Assembly: GCF_000767465.1 (NCBI RefSeq)
Contig: NZ_CP009295.1
Coordinates: forward strand, 1-64,000
DNA from: Novosphingobium pentaromativorans US6-1
GTDB taxonomy: Bacteria; Pseudomonadota; Alphaproteobacteria; Sphingomonadales; Sphingomonadaceae
Length of the DNA: 64,000 nt
Direction of reading: 5' to 3'
A program made the position numbers and the translations under genes. The notes beneath the pieces were generated by a model. It was not told the DNA's origin. It worked only from the letters and a program-made list of their open reading frames with translations, and did not search any database. The first letter of the stretch is position 1; each line of letters opens with the position of its first letter. Positions 1-8,496 of this stretch are shown one piece after another.

Positions 1-1194
1 GTGAGTTCAATCGGTTCCCAGATCGGCGATCTTGCTCAAGCTGGTGAGAAGATGATCGAGCGTCTCCGGCGCAAGGCGTTTCTGCCTGAAAGCCGCAAGG
101 GGCTCAACGTGCGTTTCGGCATTGCCGAGGCGGCGCAGTTGCTCGGCTGTTCGACCAATCGCATCCGCATGGCCGAGGACGACGGGCGCCTGCCCCCTCC
201 CCCGGCCAGCGAGAACGGGCGCCGGGTCGGCTACACGGTCGAGGAAATGCTGCACATGCGCGAGGTGCTGGGCGCCTCCCCTGCCCGCGCGCCGCTCGAC
301 GTTCCGGCCATGATCGCGGTGCAGAATTTCAAGGGCGGCGTCGGCAAGTCGACTGTCACCACCCACCTCGCCCACTATTTCGCGGTGCAGGGTTACCGCG
401 TCCTCGTCGTCGACTGCGACAGCCAGGCGACCACGACGACGCTGTTCGGTTTCAACCCGCATTTCAACATCACCCGCGAGGAAACGCTTTACCCCTACCT
501 CTCGATCGACCCGACCCAGGCCGACTTGCTCTATGCGGTCAAGCACACGCCCTGGCCCAATGTCGATCTCATCCCCTCCAACCTCGAGCTGTTCGACGTC
601 GAGTACGAACTGGCCGCGGCCGGAGCGGACGGGCAATCGGTGCTGGCCGCGCGTTTTCGCAAGCTCAAGCAGGGGCTGATGGACCTGGCGCGCGACTATG
701 ACGTCGTCATCCTCGATCCCCCCCCTGCCCTGGGCACGATCAGCCTTGCCGTGATGCAGGCGGCCAATGCGCTGCTCGTGCCGCTGGCGGCAACGACGCC
801 GGACTTCTGTTCGACGGTGCAGTTCCTCTCGATGATGGACCAGGTCCTCGAGCAGCTGACCAGTGTGGGGATCGCCGTCGATTACAGCTTCGTGCGGCTG
901 ATCTGCTCCAAGTTCGACCAGGGCGATCCCAGCCACGAAATGGTGCGCACCATCATGGAGCAGGCTTTCGGCCCGGCCTTGCTCCCGGTCCCGATCCTCG
1001 AAAGCGCAGAAATCAGCCATGCCGCACTGCGCATGATGACGGTTTACGAGCTGGAGAAGCCGATCGGCACGCCGCGCACGCACAAGCGCTGCCGCGCCAA
1101 CCTGGACGAGGCACTCGGCCAGATCGAGCAGCTCGTGCGGACCGGTTGGGGCCGTTCGCAGCGCGTCGACGAGGAGCTGTTGGTCAATGGCTAA
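1..1194 (+). CDS. parA: ParA-type plasmid partition ATPase with N-terminal DNA-binding domain
   Basis: Walker-type ATPase that would drive segregation of this replicon together with ParB. Residues 111-118 (KGGVGKST) form the deviant Walker A motif of ParA/MinD proteins, and DPPPALG near residue 240 fits Walker B. Residues about 37-90 look like a MerR-like helix-turn-helix (AEAAQLLGCSTNRIRMAE), as in the long ParA proteins that also repress their own promoter. The GTG start is the first base of the window, so the promoter and any longer N-terminus cannot be seen. parB follows 109 bases downstream. At 397 residues the length suits the HTH-ParA class. Family assignment is secure; autoregulation is inferred from the family. 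Confidence 0.93.
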   Translation: MSSIGSQIGDLAQAGEKMIERLRRKAFLPESRKGLNVRFGIAEAAQLLGCSTNRIRMAEDDGRLPPPPASENGRRVGYTVEEMLHMREVLGASPARAPLDVPAMIAVQNFKGGVGKSTVTTHLAHYFAVQGYRVLVVDCDSQATTTTLFGFNPHFNITREETLYPYLSIDPTQADLLYAVKHTPWPNVDLIPSNLELFDVEYELAAAGADGQSVLAARFRKLKQGLMDLARDYDVVILDPPPALGTISLAVMQAANALLVPLAATTPDFCSTVQFLSMMDQVLEQLTSVGIAVDYSFVRLICSKFDQGDPSHEMVRTIMEQAFGPALLPVPILESAEISHAALRMMTVYELEKPIGTPRTHKRCRANLDEALGQIEQLVRTGWGRSQRVDEELLVNG

Positions 1195-1303
1195 GCCTTT
1201 GTCCGGAATGGAACAAAAGGACTTTCCTACAAGGAATGTTCACCATATGTTCCAAACCTCCTCCCTGCCAAGCCCTTTTTCCGCGTGTCGCCCGAGGTAA
1301 GCC

Positions 1304-2377
1304 ATGGCCCGCAAGCAATCAGACTATCTCGCCGCCCTGCTCTCTGACGAAGATGAGGTCGCTCCGGCGGCCGAAACTTCGCAAGAGGCAGCGACCTCCC
1401 CTGCCCCGACTGAGCGAGCGCCGCGATCCGAGCGCGCCCGCGGGACGACCCTGCTCGGCCGCGAAAGCGCGCTGGCCCGCGTGGCGACCGGGGAAGTGCG
1501 CCAGGTTACGCAATTGCTGCTCGATCCCGCGCGCGTGCGCGTCTGGGAAGGCAATGCCCGCAGCTATGCCCACCTTTCGGAAGACTCCTGCCGCGAACTG
1601 ATCGATTCCATCATCGCCGAAGGCGGGCAGAAAGTGCCGGCCGTGGTGCGGCGCATCGATGGCGACCCCGATCACGATTACGAGGTGATCGCGGGAACCC
1701 GGCGGCATTGGTCGATCTCCTGGCTGCGCGCCCATTCCTACCCGGACATGCAGTTCGTGGCGCAAGTGGCGCAGCTTGACGACGAGGCCGCGTTCCGCCT
1801 TGCCGATCTTGAGAACCGCGCCCGCAAGGACGTCTCGGATCTGGAACGCGCGCGCAATTATGCCGCAGCGCTGAAAGATCACTACGGCAACCACATGACC
1901 CGCATGGCCGAGCGTCTCAAGCTGTCCAAGGGATGGCTTTCGAAGATGCTCAAGGTCGCCGCCATTCCCGATGCGGTCCTGGCCGCCTTCGCCTCTCCCG
2001 CCGACGTCCAGCTGAAGCCGGCTTACCCGCTGGCGCAGATGCTCGACGACAAGGACAAGGCTCCGGCGATCCGCAAGGAGGCCGCGCGCCTGGCGAGGGA
2101 ACAGGAGGCGCGGCGCGCGTCGGGCCGCCCCGCCCTGCCCGCTGCCGACGTGCTCAAGGCGCTGCTTGCCGCTCCGGAGGCCGAGCAGACCAGGGCCGCG
2201 CCCCTCGTCGTCACATCTTCTCACGGCCGCCCGCTGGTAAGCGTCCAGACCTCGAACCGGCAGGGCGTGACCTTGCGCCTCCACGCGGGGTCCGGTGCCG
2301 ATGCCGACGAAGTCCTCGCCGCCGTGCGCGATGCCCTCGACCGGCTCGATAGCGAAGGCCGGGGGCTGCAGCGGTGA
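1304..2377 (+). CDS. parB: ParB-type partition protein
   Basis: Centromere-binding partner of ParA. The N-terminal third is a low-complexity Ala/Glu/Pro region. It is followed by the ParB nuclease-like/CTP-binding region (AGTRRHWSISWLRA near residue 135, the family's GxRRxxA-type box) and a helix-turn-helix region around residues 195-215 (MAERLKLSKGWLSKMLK). A GAGGT ribosome-binding site precedes the ATG. Two identical 18-bp palindromes nearby are the likely binding sites, one just before repA and one inside it. Gene order parA-parB-repA on one strand is typical of alphaproteobacterial megaplasmids. The 357-residue length is normal. Confidence 0.92.
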   Translation: MARKQSDYLAALLSDEDEVAPAAETSQEAATSPAPTERAPRSERARGTTLLGRESALARVATGEVRQVTQLLLDPARVRVWEGNARSYAHLSEDSCRELIDSIIAEGGQKVPAVVRRIDGDPDHDYEVIAGTRRHWSISWLRAHSYPDMQFVAQVAQLDDEAAFRLADLENRARKDVSDLERARNYAAALKDHYGNHMTRMAERLKLSKGWLSKMLKVAAIPDAVLAAFASPADVQLKPAYPLAQMLDDKDKAPAIRKEAARLAREQEARRASGRPALPAADVLKALLAAPEAEQTRAAPLVVTSSHGRPLVSVQTSNRQGVTLRLHAGSGADADEVLAAVRDALDRLDSEGRGLQR

Positions 2378-2459
2378 CCTCCTGCGCCATTGCAACGGCG
2401 GGGGTCGGTTCTCCTCCGCCCCCCCTGCCCGCTCGGTATCGAGCGATGTCAGGGAATCG

Positions 2460-2477
2460 TGTTTCCCCGGGGAAACA
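2460..2477. promoter_or_regulatory. parS-like palindrome 1, just upstream of repA
   Basis: TGTTTCCCCGGGGAAACA is a perfect 18-bp palindrome ending six bases before the repA ATG. Its outer half-sites TGTTTC/GAAACA equal those of the widespread chromosomal parS (TGTTTCACGTGAAACA), but the core is six bases instead of four. An identical copy lies inside repA. This is a likely ParB site, and binding here could also affect repA expression. Confidence 0.75.
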
Positions 2478-2483
2478 TCCGGA

Positions 2484-3761
2484 ATGAGCCGCGCACGCAA
2501 AGCTGCCATTGCCGAGCAGTTCGATCTCTTCCTGCCCTACATTGCCGACCTGCCCCTGCGCGACCAGCGCGAGATGATGGAGCGGCCCTTCTTCAGCCTG
2601 GCCAAATCCAAGCGCGTGAAGGCGATCGATTACACCAGCCCCGACGGCAAGCTCTGGGTCCATGTCTCCGCCAACCCGGATTACGGCATGGCCACGATCT
2701 GGGATGCCGACATCCTGATCTACTGCGCCAGCGTGCTGGCCGACATGGCGCGGCGCGGCGCGAACGATGTGCCGCGCAAGCTGCATATCATGCCCTACGA
2801 CCTCTTGCGCGCGATCGGGCGGCCGACCACCGGGCGCGCCTATGAACTGCTGGGCCAGGCACTCGACCGTCTCGTCTCGACCACGATCAAGACCAACATC
2901 CGCGCCGAGAACCGCCGCGAGGCGACTTTCTCCTGGCTCGATGGCTGGACCCAGCTCGTCGATGAGCGCACCGAGCGTTCGCGCGGGATGACGCTGGAGC
3001 TGTCGAACTGGTTCTGGGAAGGCGTGATGATGAAGGGCGGGGTGCTGTCCATCGACCGCGCCTATTTCGACATTACCGGCGGGCGCGAGCGCTGGCTCTA
3101 CCGCGTCGCGCGCAAGCATGCCGGCGGCGCGGGCGAAGCCGGCTTCGCGATTTCCATGCCGGTGCTGTTCGAGAAGTCCGGCGCCGAAGGGCAATATCGG
3201 CGCTTCAAGTTCGAGATGCTCAAGCTCGCCGAGAAGAACGAACTGCCCGGTTACAGCCTCTGCGTCGAAACGGCGAAGGACGGCGAGCCGATGCTGCGCA
3301 TGCGCCGCGTCGACGGGAAGGGCGGGGCGGAGTCGAACCTGCCGGCCAATCCTGCAGAGCCTCATGTTTCCCCGGGGAAACACGCCGGGACGATTCCGGA
3401 AAAGGCGCCTGCCGAGAGCGCACCCGCCAAGACCGGAGACAGGCGAGGGCAGGGGGGCAAGCAGTCTGCTGCACCCGCAGCTCAGGCCACCGAAGCCCAG
3501 GCAGACGTCATCGATGCCCGCAAGCTGATCCGCTCGACCCTCGCCGGTCTTTCCGATGCCGCGACGCGCGGTTTCATGACCGACGAGACGATTGACTACT
3601 TGCGCCAGAATTGCCCGGGCTGGGATCTCCACGCCCTTCACGCCGAATTCGAACGCTGGGTCTCTGCCTCACCCGAGCGCACCCCGGCCGACTGGCAACG
3701 CGCCTTCATCGGTTGGGTCAAGCGCCATCACGAAAAGCACCGGCACACCCTGCGCGGGTAA
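2484..3761 (+). CDS. repA: Plasmid replication initiator RepA (RPA-type)
   Basis: Replication initiator of the replicon. The chosen ATG (MSRARKAAIAEQFDLF) lies six bases after the first parS-like site. An in-frame start exists further upstream, but it would overlap parB and begin with an unconserved leader. Residues about 1-290 form the conserved part (DLPLRDQREMMERPFFSLAK, then HIMPYDLLRAIGRPTTGRAY), which I recognise as the RepA found on many sphingomonad and other alphaproteobacterial plasmids. A Pro/Ala-rich linker, which contains the second palindrome, leads to a C-terminal helical segment of about 80 residues. Iteron-like repeats lie 400 bases downstream. Length 425 residues. Confidence 0.88.
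   Translation: MSRARKAAIAEQFDLFLPYIADLPLRDQREMMERPFFSLAKSKRVKAIDYTSPDGKLWVHVSANPDYGMATIWDADILIYCASVLADMARRGANDVPRKLHIMPYDLLRAIGRPTTGRAYELLGQALDRLVSTTIKTNIRAENRREATFSWLDGWTQLVDERTERSRGMTLELSNWFWEGVMMKGGVLSIDRAYFDITGGRERWLYRVARKHAGGAGEAGFAISMPVLFEKSGAEGQYRRFKFEMLKLAEKNELPGYSLCVETAKDGEPMLRMRRVDGKGGAESNLPANPAEPHVSPGKHAGTIPEKAPAESAPAKTGDRRGQGGKQSAAPAAQATEAQADVIDARKLIRSTLAGLSDAATRGFMTDETIDYLRQNCPGWDLHALHAEFERWVSASPERTPADWQRAFIGWVKRHHEKHRHTLRG
3365..3382. promoter_or_regulatory. parS-like palindrome 2, inside repA
   Basis: Exact second copy of TGTTTCCCCGGGGAAACA, 905 bases from the first. It is read as HVSPGKH in the repA linker. An exact 18-bp palindrome repeated in a replication locus next to parB is unlikely to be chance. 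Confidence 0.7.
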
Positions 3762-4163
3762 AACGCGCGGGGGGAGAGGGGAGGGCTGCTTGCACGAGCA
3801 CCGCGACGCCCTCCCTTTCGAACCAGTACGGTGCGCGTGCCGCCTCCCATCCACCCATCTTCTCTCAAGCCGTTACGCAGGGGCCGGGCCGGCCCAAGCC
3901 CGCTGCGATGGGCCGGCAACTGCCTCCCAAAGGCCCCTGCAGACCGCCCCATCGCCTCGCGCCCGTGGTGCGCACCATGGCGATCATGGAGAGCAACCCA
4001 CCCCGATCCAGAGACGAATCCGCCTTGCCGTTCCCGAAGTGTCGCGTCGGGACCTCGCCGTTATGGGCCGAGTCGGGTCTTCATGCGGTGACACGCACCG
4101 ATTGAACGTCGATTTCCAACAAGCCGCAAAAAGAGATTCAAAAAACGCCTGCCTCTTGCGGTC

Positions 4164-4280
4164 TTCGACACTCCGAGAACGCTTGGAACCGGTTCTTCGA
4201 CCCTTCGGGAACAGGTCAACGACCTTTCGGGAACGCATGCGCCGACACTTCAGGAACGGATCGACGATCCAACGGGAACG
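4164..4280 (+). repeat. Iteron array, candidate replication origin (oriV)
   Basis: Five related repeats with consensus CGACnCTTCGGGAACG have GGAAC cores near 4177, 4209, 4231, 4254 and 4276. The last four are spaced 22-23 bases apart, about two helical turns, as in iteron origins. A more AT-rich segment follows at about 4335-4400. The array lies in the gene-free 3762-4453 stretch directly downstream of repA, where an origin for this class is expected. Nothing else was recognised in that stretch. RepA binding is inferred. Confidence 0.65.
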
Positions 4281-4453
4281 GCACCCGGCACGCGACTCAG
4301 CGGATTGCGCCGGACTCGAAGGCAAGCGCGGTCCTCTAACCTTGTAACAGATTCACTAAATACCATTCTAACCGTCAGGATGCCTGGGTTCAGGTTTGAA
4401 AAAGGTGATGAAGGCAAAAGGCGAAGGCCGCTCCCTTTACCGAAGCGAAATGC

Positions 4454-5719
4454 CTATCCGCGTGCCTTGAGTGCCAGTCGACCCGCCCGGTCCGAGATGG
4501 CCTGAGAGAGTTCGCCGGGGAGTGCCGTAGCTGCCAGACCGGGCACCTCGATACCCCGGGCAATCGCCGCTTCGACTTGTCCAGCCAGAGCTGCGGCGCG
4601 CCGGCGCAGGAAGGGCAGGGTGAGGCCGCTGTCCTGCGCGAACCCTATCAGGCTGTCGCCATCCACTTCCTCGAGGCTGGCAGCTGGGCCGAAGCGCATG
4701 GCGAGCCTTGCGGAAAGTTCCGGCCAGATGAACGTCGCCACCAGATCGTAGAGCGGGGCAAGGACGACTTCCCCATCCTCCCGGCGCAGCAGGCTGAAAT
4801 TCTTGGCATGGGCGTCGGCATTGCCGATGATCAGGTTGAAGATCGCTGCATCGGCCAGCTTGAGAACCTCCCGCGCCGGGCGCGTGGTGGCCTGCCGCAC
4901 GAGCGCAAAGCAATCGCGGAAGGCGGGTCCGCCCTCGCTGGCGTATTTCCGGTTGGACGGCACGCCCAGCGCCTGCGCGAAATCTTCCTGATGCAGCCGC
5001 TGGATCTGCCCGTTCCTTTCAACCCGGTCGTAGCGCGCGACGAGCAGGTAGGGCTTCCCGGCAACTGCCTGCCACTGCCCGGTCGCTGCATCGAGCCCGG
5101 CAGCGCGCGCAAGCGCAAGACAGAAGGCCTCATTGGCGGCCAGACCGGGAAAGCGTTCGGGCTCCGGCTTGATCAGGTGGGTCGAAGGCTCGCCGATGCG
5201 CGGTACGGCGATCCTCCCGTTTGCCAGGACCACGGGGAGCTTGCCCTGCGCCCCGGCAAGGCTGAGGCGTGCCCCCCCTTCGCCCGCCAGCATGGGAACC
5301 CGGGGCAGGCGCTGGAGAAGATCGGCGAGCGCCGCGTCATCGAGCGCCTCTGCGGGCCTTTCGGTCGGGGCCGGAGGCGGTTGCTCCCCCGGGGGCAGGA
5401 AGGCAAGGTCGCCTGCAACATCGCCGCCCAGCGCCGCCAGCAGCAGGAACGGGTTGTCGGGTGAAACGCCCAGCGCACGGGCAATCGCCGTGCGCTGCCC
5501 TTCCTCGGGAAGCAGCCCGCCGAACACGGCCTTGCACAAGGCATCGCCGAAGGCTCCCGCCTGCTTGGGCAGGGCGTGGGACAGGGCAGGGGCCCCGCGA
5601 TCCGCCAGCCAGTCCTCGGCATAGGCGAAATGCATCGCCCCGCCGAGGTCGATCACAAGGTCGCCCGCGATGCGGCGATTGGACCAGACGACGAGGCGGT
5701 CGAGAGTGTCAGCAGCCAT
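4454..5719 (-). CDS. hipA: HipA-family serine/threonine kinase toxin
   Basis: Kinase toxin of a HipBA-type module. HipA of E. coli phosphorylates glutamyl-tRNA synthetase; the target here is unknown. Visible motifs are the glycine-rich serine loop SLAGAQGKLPV (about residues 153-163), LIKPE, HQEDFAQALG, the catalytic-loop-like NLIIGNADAHAKNFSLL and the metal-binding-like PLYDLVA. The ATG at 5719 overlaps the hipB stop by 11 bases, which indicates translational coupling; an upstream in-frame start would lie deeper in hipB. Length 421 residues, close to E. coli HipA (440). Confidence 0.88.
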   Translation of the reverse strand: MAADTLDRLVVWSNRRIAGDLVIDLGGAMHFAYAEDWLADRGAPALSHALPKQAGAFGDALCKAVFGGLLPEEGQRTAIARALGVSPDNPFLLLAALGGDVAGDLAFLPPGEQPPPAPTERPAEALDDAALADLLQRLPRVPMLAGEGGARLSLAGAQGKLPVVLANGRIAVPRIGEPSTHLIKPEPERFPGLAANEAFCLALARAAGLDAATGQWQAVAGKPYLLVARYDRVERNGQIQRLHQEDFAQALGVPSNRKYASEGGPAFRDCFALVRQATTRPAREVLKLADAAIFNLIIGNADAHAKNFSLLRREDGEVVLAPLYDLVATFIWPELSARLAMRFGPAASLEEVDGDSLIGFAQDSGLTLPFLRRRAAALAGQVEAAIARGIEVPGLAATALPGELSQAISDRAGRLALKARG

Positions 5720-5945
5720 CGCCGCGCTCTCCCGGCCGGAGATCGCCGGGACGCAGGACCTGCACTTCGCAGCCCAGCGCCGACAAGACCGCAATCACCT
5801 TGCCGATCTGCGCCGTGACCTTGCCTCGCTCCAACTCGACGATGAAACGCAAGCCCACCCCGCTTGCTGCCGCCAGCTGATCTTGGTGCAGGCCCAGCGC
5901 TTTGCGTTCCTCGCGAATGATCTGCCCGATCCCGGCCGTGTCCAT
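5709..5945 (-). CDS. hipB: HipB-like HTH antitoxin/repressor
   Basis: 78-residue XRE-family helix-turn-helix protein (IREERKALGLHQDQLAAASG followed by RFIVELERGK) encoded immediately before hipA. It would neutralise HipA and repress the operon. Four copies of a CCCGTTCGGG-type operator lie directly upstream of its ATG. The size matches E. coli HipB (88 residues). Confidence 0.87.
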   Translation of the reverse strand: MDTAGIGQIIREERKALGLHQDQLAAASGVGLRFIVELERGKVTAQIGKVIAVLSALGCEVQVLRPGDLRPGERGDGC

Positions 5946-5958
5946 GTCACACCTATAG

Positions 5959-6074
5959 TTTACCCGTTCGGGAAAATATTCCCGTTCGGTGGTGATTTCA
6001 AGCCATATTTACCCGTTCGGGAAATATCACGGCTCTGGCGGGAGCATTTCAAGGAAATACCCCGTACGGGAAAA
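5959..6074. promoter_or_regulatory. Operator cluster between hipBA and the divergent cassette
   Basis: Imperfect inverted repeats TTTACCCGTTCGGGAAA (5959-5975), TTCCCGTTCGG (5979-5989), TTTACCCGTTCGGGAAA (6008-6023 core) and ACCCCGTACGGGAAAA (6060-6074). Repeat centres are about 18, 31 and 49 bases apart. The cluster begins 13 bases before the hipB ATG and ends about 160 bases before the next gene on the other strand. HipB is the obvious candidate binder. Confidence 0.75.
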
Positions 6075-6231
6075 CGAGCCATTCAGGATGTCTGCATTTC
6101 CGCTGAAGCGCGTGCGCAGACCCGATCACAGGAAGGAAGGGAAGAAGGCCTGTCGGCAAGGCAGTTTGAAAGAAATTTCGGACGGAGCCGCGTGCGTTGC
6201 CAGAGCGGCTCTCCCAGGAAGTACCCAATCT

Positions 6232-6756
6232 ATGAATGTAAGAGCAATTGAGACCGCGAGCGAGTGCGCGCCCGTAATGCCGTGGACCACGCAGCGGGTG
6301 CGCAGCCGCATGATGGCACTAGCATTGGCTATTGGCGCCGAGATCGACCCAGAGTCGCGCGAACGGGCCGGAACCCTCGCCGGAACCATCACGATGTCCT
6401 TCGCGCAATTGCTCATTGCCGGCACCAGTTGTCCGCGGCCCTGGCTGTTCCCCGAAATGATCCAGCTTGCGCGGGAGACCGGGCTCGAGGTGGTCCTGTT
6501 GCGCTTCGATGTCACGCGGGGCGTAAGCTTCGATATTCTCCTGCAGGATCGTCGCCACATCCTGTGCGGATATGCGCCGTGGCGCGGCGCGGGCGGTGAC
6601 CTATGGTTTGTGCCGACACTGGGGAAGGGGCCCTACCTGCGCGCCTTGCCCACGGGTTTGGCCCGCGAACGGGAAGCGCCCTTCATCGATCGGGAAGACC
6701 GCGAGGCCGGCATCATTCTGACCATGGAGAAGCCCATCTTCGAGGCGGGGTTCTGA
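6232..6756 (+). CDS. Hypothetical protein, first gene of a four-gene cassette
   Basis: 174-residue protein with no family I recognise. The ATG (MNVRAIETASE) follows an AGGAAG ribosome-binding site about 12 bases upstream. The upstream extension of the frame runs through the HipB operators, so I excluded it. It contains a helix-rich N-terminal half and a C-terminal half with alternating hydrophobic residues (LEVVLLRFDVTRGVSFDILL). It ends two bases before the next gene, so the two are very likely co-transcribed. Function unknown; a plasmid accessory role is inferred from position only. Confidence 0.7.
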   Translation: MNVRAIETASECAPVMPWTTQRVRSRMMALALAIGAEIDPESRERAGTLAGTITMSFAQLLIAGTSCPRPWLFPEMIQLARETGLEVVLLRFDVTRGVSFDILLQDRRHILCGYAPWRGAGGDLWFVPTLGKGPYLRALPTGLAREREAPFIDREDREAGIILTMEKPIFEAGF

Positions 6757-6758
6757 TC

Positions 6759-7385
6759 ATGACCAGGAAGCACATGCTGAAGCTCGCCGCCTCGCTTTCC
6801 GAGGGGGCCCATTCCCAGGAACGCGCCGTTCTCAGATCGTTTTCCAAGGGCGAGGGGGAGCATCCCGGCTTCTCCTTCACACGCTACTGGTGGCAGGGGG
6901 AGGGCCCCCGCGATGGAATTGCGCCTTGGGTTCGCAAGAAACTGAGGCCCGGCGACGACCCGATCTTCGGTCACGCAGCGCGCAGCGAGGTGCTGCTGCC
7001 GCCCTGCGCGCCGGGCGACTATGCCAACATCGATTTCCTGTTGCAGCGCTTCGACGAGACTTTGCCTCCGTTCGAAAACCACGCCATGGTGCAGGTGAAG
7101 CTGGCGCTCGACGAAAGCGAGCCGTGGCACTCGGGTTACGAACGCGTCCGGGCCTTTGCGCGGGATCATTTCGCCGACCGATTTCCCGTTATTCTCGTCG
7201 CGCACATACCGGGGACGGCAGGTCTGGAAGGCAATGGCAGCCACGTCCATTGCATCGTCCTGTCGCGCTTTCTGAGCGTGAACGGGCTTCGCGGGGCCTG
7301 TCACCTGCTCTGTTCGGATCGAGGCTATGCAGCTGCCTTGAGCGCGTGGCGCCAGCATACGAATGTCGGGGAGGCTGCAGCATGA
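6759..7385 (+). CDS. Small protein with a MobA/MobL-relaxase-like HxH segment
   Basis: 208 residues. The region around residues 115-175 resembles the core of MobA/MobL (MobQ) relaxases: a strand-helix segment (YERVRAFARDHFADRFPVIL) followed by a GNGSHVHCIVLSR stretch, which resembles the family's GNxHAHxxxxxR metal-binding motif III. The protein is much shorter than a relaxase, has no helicase part, and its N-terminal tyrosine motif is not clear. The start is two bases after the previous stop, and the last four bases overlap the next gene. It could be a nuclease-like accessory protein or a diverged relaxase. Similarity is judged by eye. Confidence 0.62.
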   Translation: MTRKHMLKLAASLSEGAHSQERAVLRSFSKGEGEHPGFSFTRYWWQGEGPRDGIAPWVRKKLRPGDDPIFGHAARSEVLLPPCAPGDYANIDFLLQRFDETLPPFENHAMVQVKLALDESEPWHSGYERVRAFARDHFADRFPVILVAHIPGTAGLEGNGSHVHCIVLSRFLSVNGLRGACHLLCSDRGYAAALSAWRQHTNVGEAAA

Positions 7386-7870
7386 GCCGCGAAACCCCTC
7401 TGGTTTCCGAGACCATGGCACGCCTGCTTGCCGGGAAAGGACAGGAAACGCTCGATCAATGGGCCGCTACGATCGCGCGGGCAGGTGAGTTGCTGGCAAC
7501 AGGAGAGGCGGTTGCCGAGCCAGCGGCGGCGGAACCGGCCTATCCATGGGAATTGACCGAGAGCTGCCTGGAAGCCCCGCGCCATGTCTGGTGCGCAGGC
7601 GCCGAGGACTATGCCACCGGAGCTGGGCAGGGCGCCTACTTTGCCGCCGGCTTTGCTCGCGACGAGGACGAATTTCGCCGCAGGATCGCTTTGGAGTTCG
7701 GCCGCGAACTGGCCCACCGGGCGCGATTGGCAAAGGGAAGCGTCCAGGTTCCCTTCGCGGACTTCTTCCTCTCTCCGGTCATGCGATCGACACTGGAGCA
7801 ATTCGGCCGCGGGGAAAATCCCCCAGCGTCCATGGTATTCTTCGCCAGATATGCGGAGAACCGTTCCTGA
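7382..7870 (+). CDS. Hypothetical protein, third gene of the cassette
   Basis: 162-residue soluble protein whose ATG overlaps the previous stop (ATGA). No domain recognised. It starts with a helical segment (SETMARLLAGKGQETLDQW), has a Pro/Glu/Ala-rich linker near residues 40-55, and then a conserved-looking region rich in Phe and Arg. Tight coupling argues that it works with the relaxase-like protein. Confidence 0.68.
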   Translation: MSRETPLVSETMARLLAGKGQETLDQWAATIARAGELLATGEAVAEPAAAEPAYPWELTESCLEAPRHVWCAGAEDYATGAGQGAYFAAGFARDEDEFRRRIALEFGRELAHRARLAKGSVQVPFADFFLSPVMRSTLEQFGRGENPPASMVFFARYAENRS

Positions 7871-7963
7871 AGCACATGAAGCTGGGCAGGCGAGCGCGCT
7901 ATACGATCTCTTGAAGGTCGCAGCGTGAGCGCCTGCCAGGACGCACCAGAGAGGAATTCAAGC

Positions 7964-8482
7964 ATGACCGGCCAGATCAAGGAACCCGCGGATTGTCTCG
8001 TCAAGAACATCGCAATGCGCGATGGCGTGCCGCCGGGGTGGCGCGAAATCTATGACCGTCTCATCGTCGGGCTTTTCCAAAGCGATTGCATGGAGTTGGT
8101 CACTTTCGCCGGAGCGCAAGGCGGGGAACTGCAGATTGCCTTGGCTCCCTGTGAGGTTGCGACTGGACCTTGCGCACCCCTGCTTGCGGCAGCGAGGCAG
8201 GAAGCCGCCGCCACTTGCGAGGATTGCGGGGCCGAGGCGACCCGCTGCGAACTGGCAGATGCGGTGAGGTGCCTGTGCGCCCGCCACTACCGGGTGGCTC
8301 AGGCCGAGCAGGCCGCCGCGCAGCGCCTCTTCGATGGCGAGATGTCCGCTGCAGGCGATTGGATGGCTGCCTTTGCCGTCGCGTTGGGAGAAACGCCCGC
8401 CAGTCGCGCAGCCCTCTCGTCTCAGGGGCTGGAAGAGGTTCTGACGCTGATCGCCCGGATCGAGCGCGGCGTTTATTGCTGA
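7964..8482 (+). CDS. Hypothetical cysteine-rich protein, last gene of the cassette
   Basis: 172 residues. The ATG at 7964 has a good AGAGGA ribosome-binding site; an in-frame GTG at 7925 is less likely. The middle carries CEDCGAEATRC, then CLCARHY, a spacing suggestive of a zinc-ribbon-like knuckle. Both ends are helical. It follows the third gene after a 93-base gap and precedes the recombinase. No family recognised. Confidence 0.68.
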   Translation: MTGQIKEPADCLVKNIAMRDGVPPGWREIYDRLIVGLFQSDCMELVTFAGAQGGELQIALAPCEVATGPCAPLLAAARQEAAATCEDCGAEATRCELADAVRCLCARHYRVAQAEQAAAQRLFDGEMSAAGDWMAAFAVALGETPASRAALSSQGLEEVLTLIARIERGVYC

Positions 8483-8496
8483 CCTTGGCAGCACGC

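Noticed and set aside
1319..3641. Long minus-strand frames opposite parB and repA
   Set aside because: Both plus-strand genes are clearly recognised. The opposite frames have no conserved motif or start signal.
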